Positions 46,601-51,524 of a stretch of DNA of 64,000 bases are shown in pieces. Source of the DNA: Lineus longissimus (Eukaryota > Nemertea > Pilidiophora > Heteronemertea > Lineidae); the NCBI RefSeq assembly GCF_910592395.1, contig NC_088320.1, positions 14,508,501 through 14,572,500 of the forward strand, in the 5' to 3' direction. Positions within the stretch are counted from its first letter, which is position 1; each line of letters opens with the position of its first letter. The notes below the pieces were generated by a model. The model saw only the letters and a list, made by a program, of their open reading frames with translations, did not search any database and was not told where the DNA came from. The position numbers were made by a program, and so were the translations under genes.

Positions 46601-49532
46601 GCTACTGATCTCCCATCATATTGGCTTTGTGATACTCCCTAGAGTTAAAACCACAGCATCTTTATTATGAGCCTGGTACTCCAACCGCTCTGCCACTGAT
46701 CTCCCATCATATTGGTATTGTGATACTCCCTAGAGTTAAAACCACAGCATCTTTATTATGAGCCTGGTACTCCAACCGCTCTGCCACTGATCTCCCATCA
46801 TATTTTCATTGTTTCCTCTTTCTAGGTTCCGATTCTCTGCACGACTACATGTACTTAATGTTGATTCCTGGAGTACTCCTTGTCATATTGGTCATATGGT
46901 AAGTATCACAGATGAAGCTTCTCAACATTTATCAGCTTGCAATTTTAAAGTTTTAGTAATTTTTCAAAAGACTAAATATTCTTCAACATTTCCATGATTG
47001 CTCTTTGATGAATTTTGGAAGGTAGTTTTTTGCATCCAGTCCAGTTAAAGTTCAGTTTAGGTTAAGTGCCTGGCTCAAAGACGCCAAGACAAAACGGTGG
47101 TGATCTTTTCAAAAGTGGAACCCACAGCCTCCTGATGATCAGCCTAGGGCTCAAACTACTACTCCACTGATCTCCAAAGAAACCCATTTATCAGTGCACA
47201 GAATTCGATGTTAAGCCGATCTCAACCTGCTGATAGAATGGGTAATTTGCTTGAACATGAAGAAGTAATTATAAACTATAAATTGTAGTCTGTTCAAAAA
47301 TTACATTCGAACGATTTGTTTTTCGCCTTTTTTCAGCTTAATAGTGAAACGCTATTACTACAAAGTTGTTGGCAAGACATTATCTGTGAAAGTGCCAGAA
47401 GTTGTGGGCAAATTTGATTACCTGGTAAGTGACCAAAATCAGAAATGGGGTGTTCAAGTCAGAATTAGTACCAAAAACGTGTTTAGTTTTTCAAGAGTGC
47501 TAATTTAAAGTCAGTTCATGAGGAAACCAGCCCTGTAAAATATTTAGTCGCCCTCCAACTTCAAGTACCCCGCTGATACTACACACAGTGATGATCGGTA
47601 TATTTACGTTATCTACCTAATGGCCAGCGTAACCAGTCATAACACTCGGGCTGATGAGGCAAAATTAGAAGTAATTTGGTCGACTACAAGGCAACCAGGA
47701 TGTGATAGCAAGATCGGTTATGTAACAACATATGTCGACCTCAGCCTTTGGTCGGGCAACTCAGCAGGAGGTTACCTGGCTCAGATAAGCTGAGAGCTAA
47801 TGTCAATAAACTATTCCTCAGAAACTCTCCCCTCATCAAATATCCACCCCCCCCCCCCCCCCCGGCATCTAAGGCATTTTCCATTAGTTGGTGGGGGATG
47901 GTTAGGAGATAATTTTTACAGGGCTGGTTTCCTCATGTTCAGTGCCTGCTAATGGGTGCCTTTGAATTGTTAATGTTAACCTTTTCAGAAGTTCCCAGAA
48001 CACAACCTGCAGTCTCTCCTGTTACAACTGTTAAAGTGATACTATGATGTGATTTACAACTTTGCGGAAATACGTCCGTTTTTAATTGTTGATCACAAAT
48101 GTAAAGCTCAAATTTTCCATTTTTGATTAGATTTATTATAAAATCGCTGAATATAAACCACCGCGACCGCGAAAATGTTCATGTTGTGACGTCATCAACG
48201 AAAACGGCATCGAAGCGAGCCGTCCGGGCGGGATTAAACCATCAATTTCGAGAAAATGTGCATTTTGATTCGAAAACCTTACCGATTTATGAGAAAGTGA
48301 CGTAGTCATTTGTCAAAAACAGCTAAAACATAATATGGTGAAATTTGACACGAGTTACCCTTTAAGGAAACCTTAAAACCTGGACTCACAGTCTTACTAC
48401 CTTTTTTCATATTGTTGACTTAGAACATTTCTTTCATCGCATCTTTATCAACAACCTGATTGATGTCTATCAAAAAAGACATTATGGATAACATTAATTT
48501 GTGCTATCTTTTCAGGAGAATCAAAGTAATGAGCAAGAACCAGTCTATGATGAGATAGAAAGTGGTGACAACATCGCCAATACGTCAGATGCAAACACAG
48601 AACTCATACGTGCAGTGACGAAAGAACATCATTTATCCAACTCGAACGTATCCACTGCAGAGACATCGCTGAGCGATGATGTTCCTTCAGCTATTTCAAC
48701 CAGTAAAGATGACTCTTCGGGATTGGGCACATCACAGTCTTATGATACCTCAGGCTCAGACGTGAGCTATGCAAAGATAACTCTTACAGACGACAGAGAA
48801 CCAGCTGATGATGTCATATTGAACATAGACAATAAGTCTTCTGCTGCAGCCATATTGAACTTGGATAGCAATGCCAATGGTGGCAGAAGTGTGCCCGGCT
48901 ACGAGAAACTTCAAGACGTCAAACGTGTGAGGAATCTTTATGACAAACTTACACCTCCCCTGGGACAAGTGTTGCTAGTTTTGCAGGACAATTTATATAT
49001 TCCTGAGCACCAATCAAAGCAAACTGCATCAGATCTTTGTGTTGATAAGACTTCAAAAGGTTTGGTTGGAATAGACGTTGTCAAGGATGATCTCTTGATG
49101 TCTGACAGTTGTGTGCAATCCGGCATGGACACGACAAGTGATTCTGACATTGAAAATGGCAATAGTGACAATTCTGGCGATAGAAATAAAAATGTTGCAC
49201 CAACACTCTTCGATAGGCTCATGACTGCCAATGATCCATCTAGCTCATCAAGTGGTTCAAACACAGGTCATACTGCAGAATCCACCTCGCAGGGCTGTTC
49301 AAATTCGAACACAACACCAAACCATCTTTATCGGAGTAATTTGCAAGGAAGTGCTGACTCGTATGATAGTCACAGTGGTCATTGGACAAGTTCTGCTGAG
49401 AGTAACCAGGATTATCGTCGAGCAGGCCCAGAACCCATCGACGAGGCTTGTGGGAAGGTGTTTGAGCATATGCGCAGTGACAGGCAGAAAGGTGTAGATT
49501 CGGTTGATGAGAGTAATGAATCTCAATCATGA
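31595..49532 (+). CDS. gp130/class I cytokine-receptor-like type I membrane protein (17-exon gene)
   Basis: Sixteen exons join with consistent phases (seventeen are present, two alternative) into about 1046 residues: signal peptide, Ig-like domain (exons 2-3), five two-exon fibronectin-III-like modules (4+5 or 6; 7+8; 9+10; 11+12; 13+14), one transmembrane helix (exon 15), a basic juxtamembrane stretch (exon 16) and a 338-residue tail (exon 17). Ig + five FN3 + TM is the layout of gp130-type class I cytokine receptors. There is no clean WSXWS; nearest are G-G-L-S-S-N-V-S (exon 8) and M-V-W-S-P-C (exon 12), and Box 1 is only weakly suggested (V-K-V-P-E-V). So the family assignment is an inference, and another FN3 receptor is possible. 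The tail has several Y-x-x-L/I motifs. It would act at the plasma membrane. Exons 5 and 6 appear mutually exclusive. Confidence 0.75.
32059..32213 (+). CDS. Receptor exon 2: first half of Ig-like domain
   Basis: Acceptor 'ctttcacttcag'. Encodes NGPNVRVGKVLKMNCTASKE, with the first Ig cysteine, and F-N-V-K-R-M-F-L-Q. The donor chosen (ACA/GTAATA, phase 0) keeps one more strand (M-V-T-I-S-T) than an earlier in-phase ATG/GTGACT; the choice is uncertain. Confidence 0.75.
32275..32355. mobile_element. Short inverted-repeat element (family B terminus)
   Basis: AACTCACACAAC at the left is mirrored by GTTGTGTGAGTT at the right across ~80 bp; the same words occur in other family B copies. Lies in intron 2. 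Confidence 0.55.
32702..32828 (+). CDS. Receptor exon 3: second half of Ig-like domain
   Basis: Acceptor 'ttactctag', donor GGAG/GTGAGA, phase 0 to 1. Encodes DVSIGFEENVTFESPAFYSC, the second Ig cysteine in the F strand (F-Y-S-C-W-Y), and potential N-glycosylation sites. Confidence 0.85.
32966..33345. mobile_element. MITE in receptor intron 3
   Basis: AATGAGGAACCGGCG at the left end is mirrored by CGCCGGTTCCTCATT at the right end, 380 bp apart. Interior without coding content. Confidence 0.75.
33530..33689 (+). CDS. Receptor exon 4: first half of FN3 module 1
   Basis: Acceptor 'tcctttaag', donor AATG/GTAAGT, phase 1 to 2. Begins A-P-P-P-E-P-V-V, the proline-rich start of an FN3 module, with W-E-K-V-E-L-N-L (B strand) and ITIRYSFLNCSE (C strand). 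Typical first-half FN3 exon phases. Confidence 0.88.
34081..34271 (+). CDS. Receptor exon 5: second half of FN3 module 1, alternative a
   Basis: Acceptor 'cctattatttcag', donor GCCA/GTAAGT, 191 nt, phase 2 to 1. Encodes C-E-K-C-S-D-L-D-I-T-T-W and ends YFFVRYKNDFGSHCETF. Paralogous to exon 6, with the same entry and exit phases. Joining to exon 6 gives a stop; joining to exon 7 (36963) is in frame. Confidence 0.85.
34621..35252. mobile_element. Inverted-repeat element with TTAA ends (copy 1)
   Basis: TTAAGCCCGTTACACACGAGG at the left is mirrored by CCTCGTGTGTAGCGGGCTTAA at the right, and the arms share 'tctcaccaacttagttgg'. TTAA at both borders is suggestive of piggyBac-type insertion. A second copy lies at 53030-53430. 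It sits between the two alternative exons. Confidence 0.8.
35253..36149. other. Intron 5 sequence, no exon seen
   Basis: Searched for a first-half FN3 exon that could separate exons 5 and 6 (phase 1 to 2); none seen. Holds a short CAT microsatellite (about 35600-35645) and a 'ttattattaattt' AT-rich stretch (35955-36050) with 'taagcgctttacaattta', an old repeat. Confidence 0.5.
36150..36346 (+). CDS. Receptor exon 6: second half of FN3 module 1, alternative b
   Basis: Acceptor 'ctgatttcag', donor GCCA/GTAAGT, 197 nt, phase 2 to 1. Encodes G-N-E-C-T-D-V-R-N-L and ends YFFVEYSNVFGRSCALF. Shares the pattern YFFVxYxNxFGxxCxxF and a final Ala with exon 5, while the preceding Cys spacing differs. 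Can follow exon 4 and precede exon 7 in frame. Confidence 0.85.
36689..36909. mobile_element. Near-perfect hairpin element next to exon 7
   Basis: 221 bp whose arms (about 98 bp each) pair almost perfectly: 'ctaggcgcttgtcgcatctg' ... 'gttcatttccctattgtaga' against its complement, with a ~25-bp loop ('tctattacaaactgatttgg'). AAAT borders both sides. Its right end is 53 bp from the exon 7 start. A young MITE by its low divergence. Confidence 0.92.
36963..37105 (+). CDS. Receptor exon 7: first half of FN3 module 2
   Basis: Acceptor 'ttttcttcttcag', donor GAG/GTAAGA, phase 1 to 0. Encodes K-P-H-P-V-E-I-V-S-V-S-V, S-I-K-V-E-L-K-Q and MVCLYNITLRA with a Cys pair (K-C-L-D-M-V-C). Confidence 0.88.
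37233..37614. mobile_element. MITE in intron 7
   Basis: CAGTTCGGCAAACG at the left is mirrored by CGTTTGCCGAACTG at the right, and the next ~22 bp of the arms ('gccgaattttg') also pair; GGAT flanks both sides. Interior contains 'gcaaccgttgccg' twice. Confidence 0.8.
37947..38333. mobile_element. MITE, CAGGCCTTT termini, target duplication GTACA (copy 1)
   Basis: CAGGCCTTT at the left and AAAGGCCTG at the right; GTACA directly flanks both ends (37942-37946 and 38334-38338). The interior has 'atgtccccaaa' words in both halves and an A-run/T-run hairpin at about 38041-38080. A second copy is at 62905-63294 in inverse orientation. Confidence 0.88.
38539..38698 (+). CDS. Receptor exon 8: second half of FN3 module 2
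   Basis: Acceptor 'cttatttcag', donor GATG/GTGAGT, phase 0 to 1. Encodes FFITKSGLYPHGVYTILVTT (F strand Y-T-I-L-V) and G-G-L-S-S-N-V-S, the place where class I cytokine receptors carry WSXWS. N-glycosylation sequon N-V-S present. Confidence 0.88.
39137..39515 (-). mobile_element. Helitron 3' fragment (PIF1 helicase C-terminus and hairpin-CTAG end)
   Basis: Minus strand: I-P-R-I-K-L-A-P-S-D, then a TGA, then AYSMTINKAQGQTFNTLGLF, NPVFSHGQLYVAFSRCRSF, the last motifs of a Helitron PIF1 helicase. It ends in CCCGTGctcgcCACGGG (hairpin, 39148-39164) followed by TTATGG and CTAG, with T next, the canonical Helitron 3' terminus. The helicase type differs from the one at 15-20 kb (V-F-S-H-G-Q-L-Y class), so it is a different family. 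The 15-mer 'caacaataataatga' flanks the fragment on both sides. Confidence 0.88.
39543..39631 (+). CDS. Receptor exon 9: first half of FN3 module 3
   Basis: Acceptor 'cttgtactag', donor CAG/GTAGGG, phase 1 to 0. Encodes NPAFIPGAREYY and K-Q-D-V-Q-V-Y-W-Q, a short B-strand half-module. Confidence 0.85.
40016..40244 (+). CDS. Receptor exon 10: second half of FN3 module 3
   Basis: Acceptor 'ctttctc ag', donor GATG/GTAAAT, phase 0 to 1. Encodes GKITSLYLEVHQG (C strand) and SGEDYTITLSAATQNG, the canonical Y-T-I-x-L-x-A-x-T-x-x-G of FN3 F-G strands. Confidence 0.9.
40360..40566 (+). pseudogene. Possible degenerate FN3 exon in intron 10
   Basis: Plus-strand frames give C-P-E-E-I-Y-A-V-T-L-S-N-I-Y-L-S-L-A-W-K and, in a different frame, IYYTVIVKDRFGTTCNIS, which look like the start and the F-G strands of one FN3 module (compare YFFVRYKNDFG in exon 5). 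At least two frame changes and stops lie between, and splice signals are poor. A dead exon duplicate is one reading; chance is another. Confidence 0.35.
40567..42141. mobile_element. Inverted-repeat element (GTCGTAGTTCCACC ends), copy 1, with nested insertion
   Basis: Starts GTCGTAGTTCCACCTATCA and ends TGATAGGTGGAAGTACGAC. Apart from the insert at 40603-41738 it matches 44399-44833 nearly base for base, including 'tagccccatcgagctcgatg'. Interior has many acacggg/cccgtgt words that fold. Confidence 0.92.
40603..41738 (+). mobile_element. AGCTCACC..GGTGAGC element with CGTC microsatellite and ~300-bp tandem units
   Basis: Begins AGCTCACCTCTTAGCAGAGG, has a GTC-repeat tract (40645-40700), and then about three to four diverged ~300-bp units sharing 'caaggtcacagaggtcaaat', 'gcacgtttct' and 'ccaccagggggc'. 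It ends 'gaggtgagcacaatggccctggcca'. It was inserted in the T-run of the element at 40567-42141. Its right-end motif recurs inverted at about 63870-63905. Confidence 0.85.
42265..42416 (+). CDS. Receptor exon 11: first half of FN3 module 4
   Basis: Acceptor 'tttctgcttcag', donor GTG/GTGAGA, phase 1 to 0. Encodes D-L-C-V-V-T-N, AQRVNVSWENCDSN (B strand with Trp and Cys) and QNVLYMCQKKRDEKECV. Four cysteines in this half-module recall the cytokine-binding domain pattern. Confidence 0.88.
42461..42893. mobile_element. MITE with TACGGCAGCAG ends and GTCTGT target duplication
   Basis: TACGGCAGCAGATTAGTGCC at the left is mirrored at the right (GGCACTAATCTGCTGCCGTA); GTCTGT stands on both sides (42455-42460, 42894-42899). 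The interior is a run of 'tctcgttattacgaga' palindromes, ~20-bp period, orientation reversing in the right arm. The TACGG ends and 6-bp duplication match the MITE at 11412-11805. Confidence 0.92.
43148..43514. mobile_element. 367-bp MITE (TAGCATCCCGCGAAG ends), copy 1
   Basis: TAGCATCCCGCGAAG at the left is mirrored by CTTCGCGGAATGCTA at the right. The whole is repeated in inverse orientation at 59098-59464 with the same length, sharing 'caacactcggacatgtgcca' and 'ttacgaaacggcatgtttgt'-type sequence. Confidence 0.88.
43592..43742 (+). CDS. Receptor exon 12: second half of FN3 module 4
   Basis: Acceptor 'gtactttgtag', donor GCAG/GTAGGT, phase 0 to 1. Encodes GPLRWRLIPSNMSQ, DQYRIGVANIVGNSS (F strand) and R-M-V-W-S-P-C, a partial WSXWS-like position. 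Confidence 0.88.
43795..43915 (-). repeat. tRNA-derived SINE-like sequence
   Basis: On the minus strand 'gagtggtctagttgttcaga' (A-box-like), an anticodon-arm-like 'ctcgactaacagtc', and a perfect B box GGTTCGAACCC ('ctggttcgaaccccac') in tRNA spacing. No CCA or tight acceptor stem, so a tRNA-derived repeat or pseudogene rather than a working tRNA. Confidence 0.7.
44091..44240 (+). CDS. Receptor exon 13: first half of FN3 module 5
   Basis: Acceptor 'gtttgcttttcag', donor AAAG/GTAACT, phase 1 to 1. Encodes E-P-S-E-G-P-Q-G-R-F, DIEYKLDGYYCREN and FNVCESKEDGSCK, with three cysteines. Confidence 0.85.
44399..44833. mobile_element. Inverted-repeat element (GTCGTAGTTCCACC ends), copy 2, uninterrupted
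   Basis: Same ends and body as 40567-42141 without the nested insertion; it shows the original T-run target ('ccccatattttttcaagacc'). Confidence 0.92.
44834..45283. other. Intron 13 sequence, nothing recognised
   Basis: No repeat or coding structure noticed. Confidence 0.3.
45284..45457 (+). CDS. Receptor exon 14: second half of FN3 module 5
   Basis: Acceptor 'cattgttccag', donor GCAAG/GTAAGT, phase 1 to 1. Encodes A-Y-Y-L-H-R-E-A-T-F, FNKKYLVSVVAKSDGGEKNW (F strand Y-L-V-S-V-V-A) and ends near the membrane. Confidence 0.88.
45515..46810 (-). repeat. Tandem array of a tRNA-like 91-bp unit (~14 copies) in intron 14
   Basis: Unit of 91 bp (95 bp where 'aact' is duplicated), starts at 45525, 45616, 45711, 45802 and so on. 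On the minus strand each unit reads 'agatcagtggcagagcggtt' (A-box-like), 'caggctcataataaagatg' (a CTCATAA anticodon loop as in tRNA-Met) and 'ctgtggtttcaactctag' (B-box-like). The array ends only about 15 bp before the exon 15 acceptor, so the last unit supplies part of the branch/polypyrimidine region. Confidence 0.85.
46826..46898 (+). CDS. Receptor exon 15: transmembrane segment
   Basis: Acceptor 'cctctttctag', donor CATATG/GTAAGT, phase 1 to 2. Encodes H-D-Y-M-Y-L-M-L-I-P-G-V-L-L-V-I-L-V-I, a single membrane-spanning helix; the codon split at the junction and exon 16 continue it with C-L-I-V-K-R. Confidence 0.93.
47040..47180 (-). repeat. tRNA-like SINE fragment in intron 15
   Basis: Minus strand 'ggagatcagtggagtagtag' and 'gaggctgtgggttccacttt' resemble the array unit of intron 14 (A-box-like start, G-T-G-G-G-T-T-C-C-A-C B-box-like) but diverged. 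Confidence 0.5.
47337..47424 (+). CDS. Receptor exon 16: juxtamembrane region
   Basis: Acceptor 'cgccttttttcag', donor CTG/GTAAGT, phase 2 to 0. Encodes C-L-I-V-K-R-Y-Y-Y-K-V-V-G-K and SVKVPEVVGKFDYL. The basic stop-transfer cluster follows the membrane helix; V-K-V-P-E-V is the only candidate for a JAK-binding Box 1, and it is weak. Confidence 0.88.
47517..47937. mobile_element. MITE in intron 16
   Basis: CATGAGGAAACCAGCCCTGT(AAAA) at the left is mirrored by (TTTT)ACAGGGCTGGTTTCCTCATG at the right. Interior holds a poly-C run (47849-47864). Confidence 0.88.
47990..48370. repeat. Probable interspersed repeat in intron 16
   Basis: A block with 'tgacgtcatcaacgaaaacg', 'gggcgggattaaaccatcaa' and 'gagttaccctttaa', GC composition unlike its surroundings and mirrored end words ('gttaaag' / 'ctttaa'). 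No coding content supported. Confidence 0.4.
48516..49532 (+). CDS. Receptor exon 17: cytoplasmic tail with tyrosine motifs, stop
   Basis: Acceptor 'gctatcttttcag', phase 0, ends at TGA (49530-49532). 338 residues, Ser/Asp/Asn-rich and probably disordered. Tyrosine motifs: P-V-Y-D-E-I (Tyr 48546), V-S-Y-A-K-I (48768, fits the ITIM pattern), G-Y-E-K-L (48900) and L-Y-D-K-L (48939). The last two are Y-x-x-L separated by nine residues, the spacing of an ITAM. No Y-x-x-Q STAT3-type motif seen. Such a tail would recruit SH2-domain proteins after phosphorylation. Confidence 0.93.
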   Translation, partial: ENQSNEQEPVYDEIESGDNIANTSDANTELIRAVTKEHHLSNSNVSTAETSLSDDVPSAISTSKDDSSGLGTSQSYDTSGSDVSYAKITLTDDREPADDVILNIDNKSSAAAILNLDSNANGGRSVPGYEKLQDVKRVRNLYDKLTPPLGQVLLVLQDNLYIPEHQSKQTASDLCVDKTSKGLVGIDVVKDDLLMSDSCVQSGMDTTSDSDIENGNSDNSGDRNKNVAPTLFDRLMTANDPSSSSSGSNTGHTAESTSQGCSNSNTTPNHLYRSNLQGSADSYDSHSGHWTSSAESNQDYRRAGPEPIDEACGKVFEHMRSDRQKGVDSVDESNESQS

Positions 49533-49587
49533 TCAAATTGGAGTGTTCTCTTTAGAAAAACTCAAATGAGATCATTTGCCCATGTAA

Positions 49588-49983
49588 GGCCATAGGAATG
49601 ATTAATCCTGTTTACCGTCCGAGTGATTTAAAAAGATGATGAGGCTTTTTTTAATTTTTCATTATTCATTATCGGTTTACAGTCTGATTTACTGGTCAAA
49701 ACACGCGATTCAGCAAGTTCCAGTAAATGGAAATCAGGTCGGTCATCAACATGAGGCATTGAAAAAATGTCATTATTATGATGAAGAGCCTACCCTGCCA
49801 AGTTTTTATTGTGTTTTTCAATCATTTAAGGTAAAGATGAACCACTGGAAAGATTATTGAAATAAAAAAATGATGGCAACAATAAAATAAATAGATTTTT
49901 TAAAAAATAATGAAAATATTTCATGTTCGCTCAGAACCCATGCGGGAGGTGGACGGTAAACAGGATTAATAATTCTTATGGCC
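49588..49983. mobile_element. MITE spanning the receptor 3' UTR
   Basis: GGCCATAGGAATGATTAATC at the left is mirrored by GATTAATAATTCTTATGGCC at the right, continuing with 'ctgtttaccgtcc'. It begins 55 bp after the stop codon. Inside it are the first AATAAA signals downstream of the gene (about 49859, 49882, 49887). Confidence 0.85.
49859..49892 (+). terminator. Candidate polyadenylation signals of the receptor gene
   Basis: AATAAA occurs in 'gaaataaaaaaatg' and 'caataaaataaataga'. They are the nearest canonical signals after the stop at 49532. Another lies at about 50003 ('gaaataaaga'). Confidence 0.5.
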
Positions 49984-50079
49984 TAAAAGAAAAGGTGCCA
50001 TGAAATAAAGAGTTGAGCAATGTAGGCCTAGTTCATTGAAACGGAAAGTATATAAGGAAACGTTTTCATGTGTGGTATG

Positions 50080-50335
50080 ATATAATTGTCCCTTTGAAAG
50101 GGAAAGTTCAGACTAGGTCTGAGAAAGTACGACACTGTTGTCCCTTGTAAAGGGAAGCAGGAGTTTGTATGATGAGAAAGGTTGACATTGGCCCTTTAAA
50201 AGGGAAAGTTCGATAATTGATATGAGAAAGTTTGCCTTTAAAACCTGGATGTTCTCGGGCCATTGTTGTTTTGTTATTTTGACTTGTTTTCCCTTTAAAA
50301 AGGGGAAAGGCTATGAACTCAGACTTGGTCTCAAT
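50080..50335. repeat. Imperfect tandem repeat with CCCTTTRAAAGGG palindromes
   Basis: Four palindromes (ccctttgaaaggg at 50091, cccttgtaaaggg about 50144, ccctttaaaaggg about 50193, ccctttaaaaagggg about 50290) about 50-100 bp apart, each followed by 'aaagtt.....atgagaaag' words. Confidence 0.7.
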
Positions 50336-50410
50336 TCATTCAGGCTTTGCTCCCATTCAAAGTGTATAAAGTGTTGTTATGATATCGATAGGCATGAGGA
50401 GAGGGACAAG

Positions 50411-50500
50411 TACGGTGGCCCATAGAGGACATGCGTTTATTTTCAATATAATAGAACATTTTTCTTTTTACAATGCGTTTTTTTTTTCTCGAATTACAAC
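50411..50500 (+). mobile_element. Half of a TACGGTGGCCC MITE
   Basis: TACGGTGGCCCATAGAGGAC through 'tcgaattacaaccgc' matches the left arm of the MITE at 11412-11805. The matching right end was not found, so it is truncated or fused to the inverted repeat that follows. Confidence 0.8.
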
Positions 50501-50720
50501 CGCAAGCCCGGCTTACCAAACAGCGACTTTTTCTTGTCCTGAATGGAGAGCCGAACTCATTAATATTAAAGTAAAGTCTCCAGCTCGCCAAACAGGGTAG
50601 ATTTTTCTCTGTTTGGCAAGCCCGGCTGGCCGAAGAGGGTGGCTTTTTAGTGCTGTTTGGCAAGCGGCTCTCCAATCAGGACAAAAAAAAGATGCCTGTT
50701 CGGCGAGCGGCTTGCCAAAT
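50501..50720. mobile_element. Inverted-repeat unit joined to the half MITE
   Basis: 'agcccggcttaccaaacagc' and 'cttgtcctgaatggagagcc' at the left are mirrored by 'ctctccaatcaggac' and 'gagcggcttgcc' at the right, with several further gtttggcaagc words between. Confidence 0.65.
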
Positions 50721-51520
50721 TTCTATTCTATATAATTATTGCCTATTTTCTATTCAGTTTTGTTTGACCATAACTTGTTTTGTTGTTTCCCCAAGTGCAT
50801 TTTTTTTCATGCTCATTTTCTCAACAATACTCTCAACTTTGATTAGTTGGTTAACCTGTATCAATACACGATTATAATACTTCATGTACATGTATGTCAT
50901 TTGGTGTAGGACACTGTTACTGTACTTTATCATGTATTCATGATGTTTTAACCTGTACATTTGCTACAAAAGAATAATTATTTGATAACGGCATGTTTCC
51001 CTTTATTTGTCTCATCTATGAGAAAATCAGCAGGATTGGCGCGCCCGTTCGCATTTTCGCCACTTGCGAATGCTGCACATGAGTGGCGAATGTAAAACAA
51101 TGTCTGGCTAAAAATTTTGCGAATTCAATTTGAATTGCCATGATTTGGCGAGAGAGTAATAGTGTTGTGCAAAAATTGGTCAGTTTATCAAAAAGATCTA
51201 CTTCCACACCAAATGCACCAAGGAACGATCGTTAGTCAGTCAAACTTTATCATATTTGCGGGCCGCGCTATCACACGTGGTTGCTATCGTCTGCATTGTA
51301 GTTCTACCCGTTGCTGCTACAGTGATTTTGGTGGCGCTGCTGGTCGCCTTGCGCATCCATTATCAGCTAGTTTCCCGCTCGCTTCGTTGCCATGGAGTCT
51401 CCGGTCAAGGGTTCGTTGAATCGTTCGTTGATTTGCTAGTCTCAGTACTGGCGGGTTGCCATTATCGCACATGTTACTGTGGGCTGGGTCGGCCCCAAGA
51501 TGGACAAACGATCGGCAATG
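50721..51520. other. Intergenic, nothing recognised
   Basis: AT-rich then GC-richer (51180-51500); no gene supported. Confidence 0.3.
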
Positions 51521-51524
51521 GCTA

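Noticed and set aside
45515-46810. Cluster of functional tRNA-Met genes
   Set aside because: A- and B-box-like segments and the CTCATAA loop are present, but the T-loop departs from GGTTCRANNCC and no acceptor stem closes convincingly; tRNA-derived repeat is the safer call.
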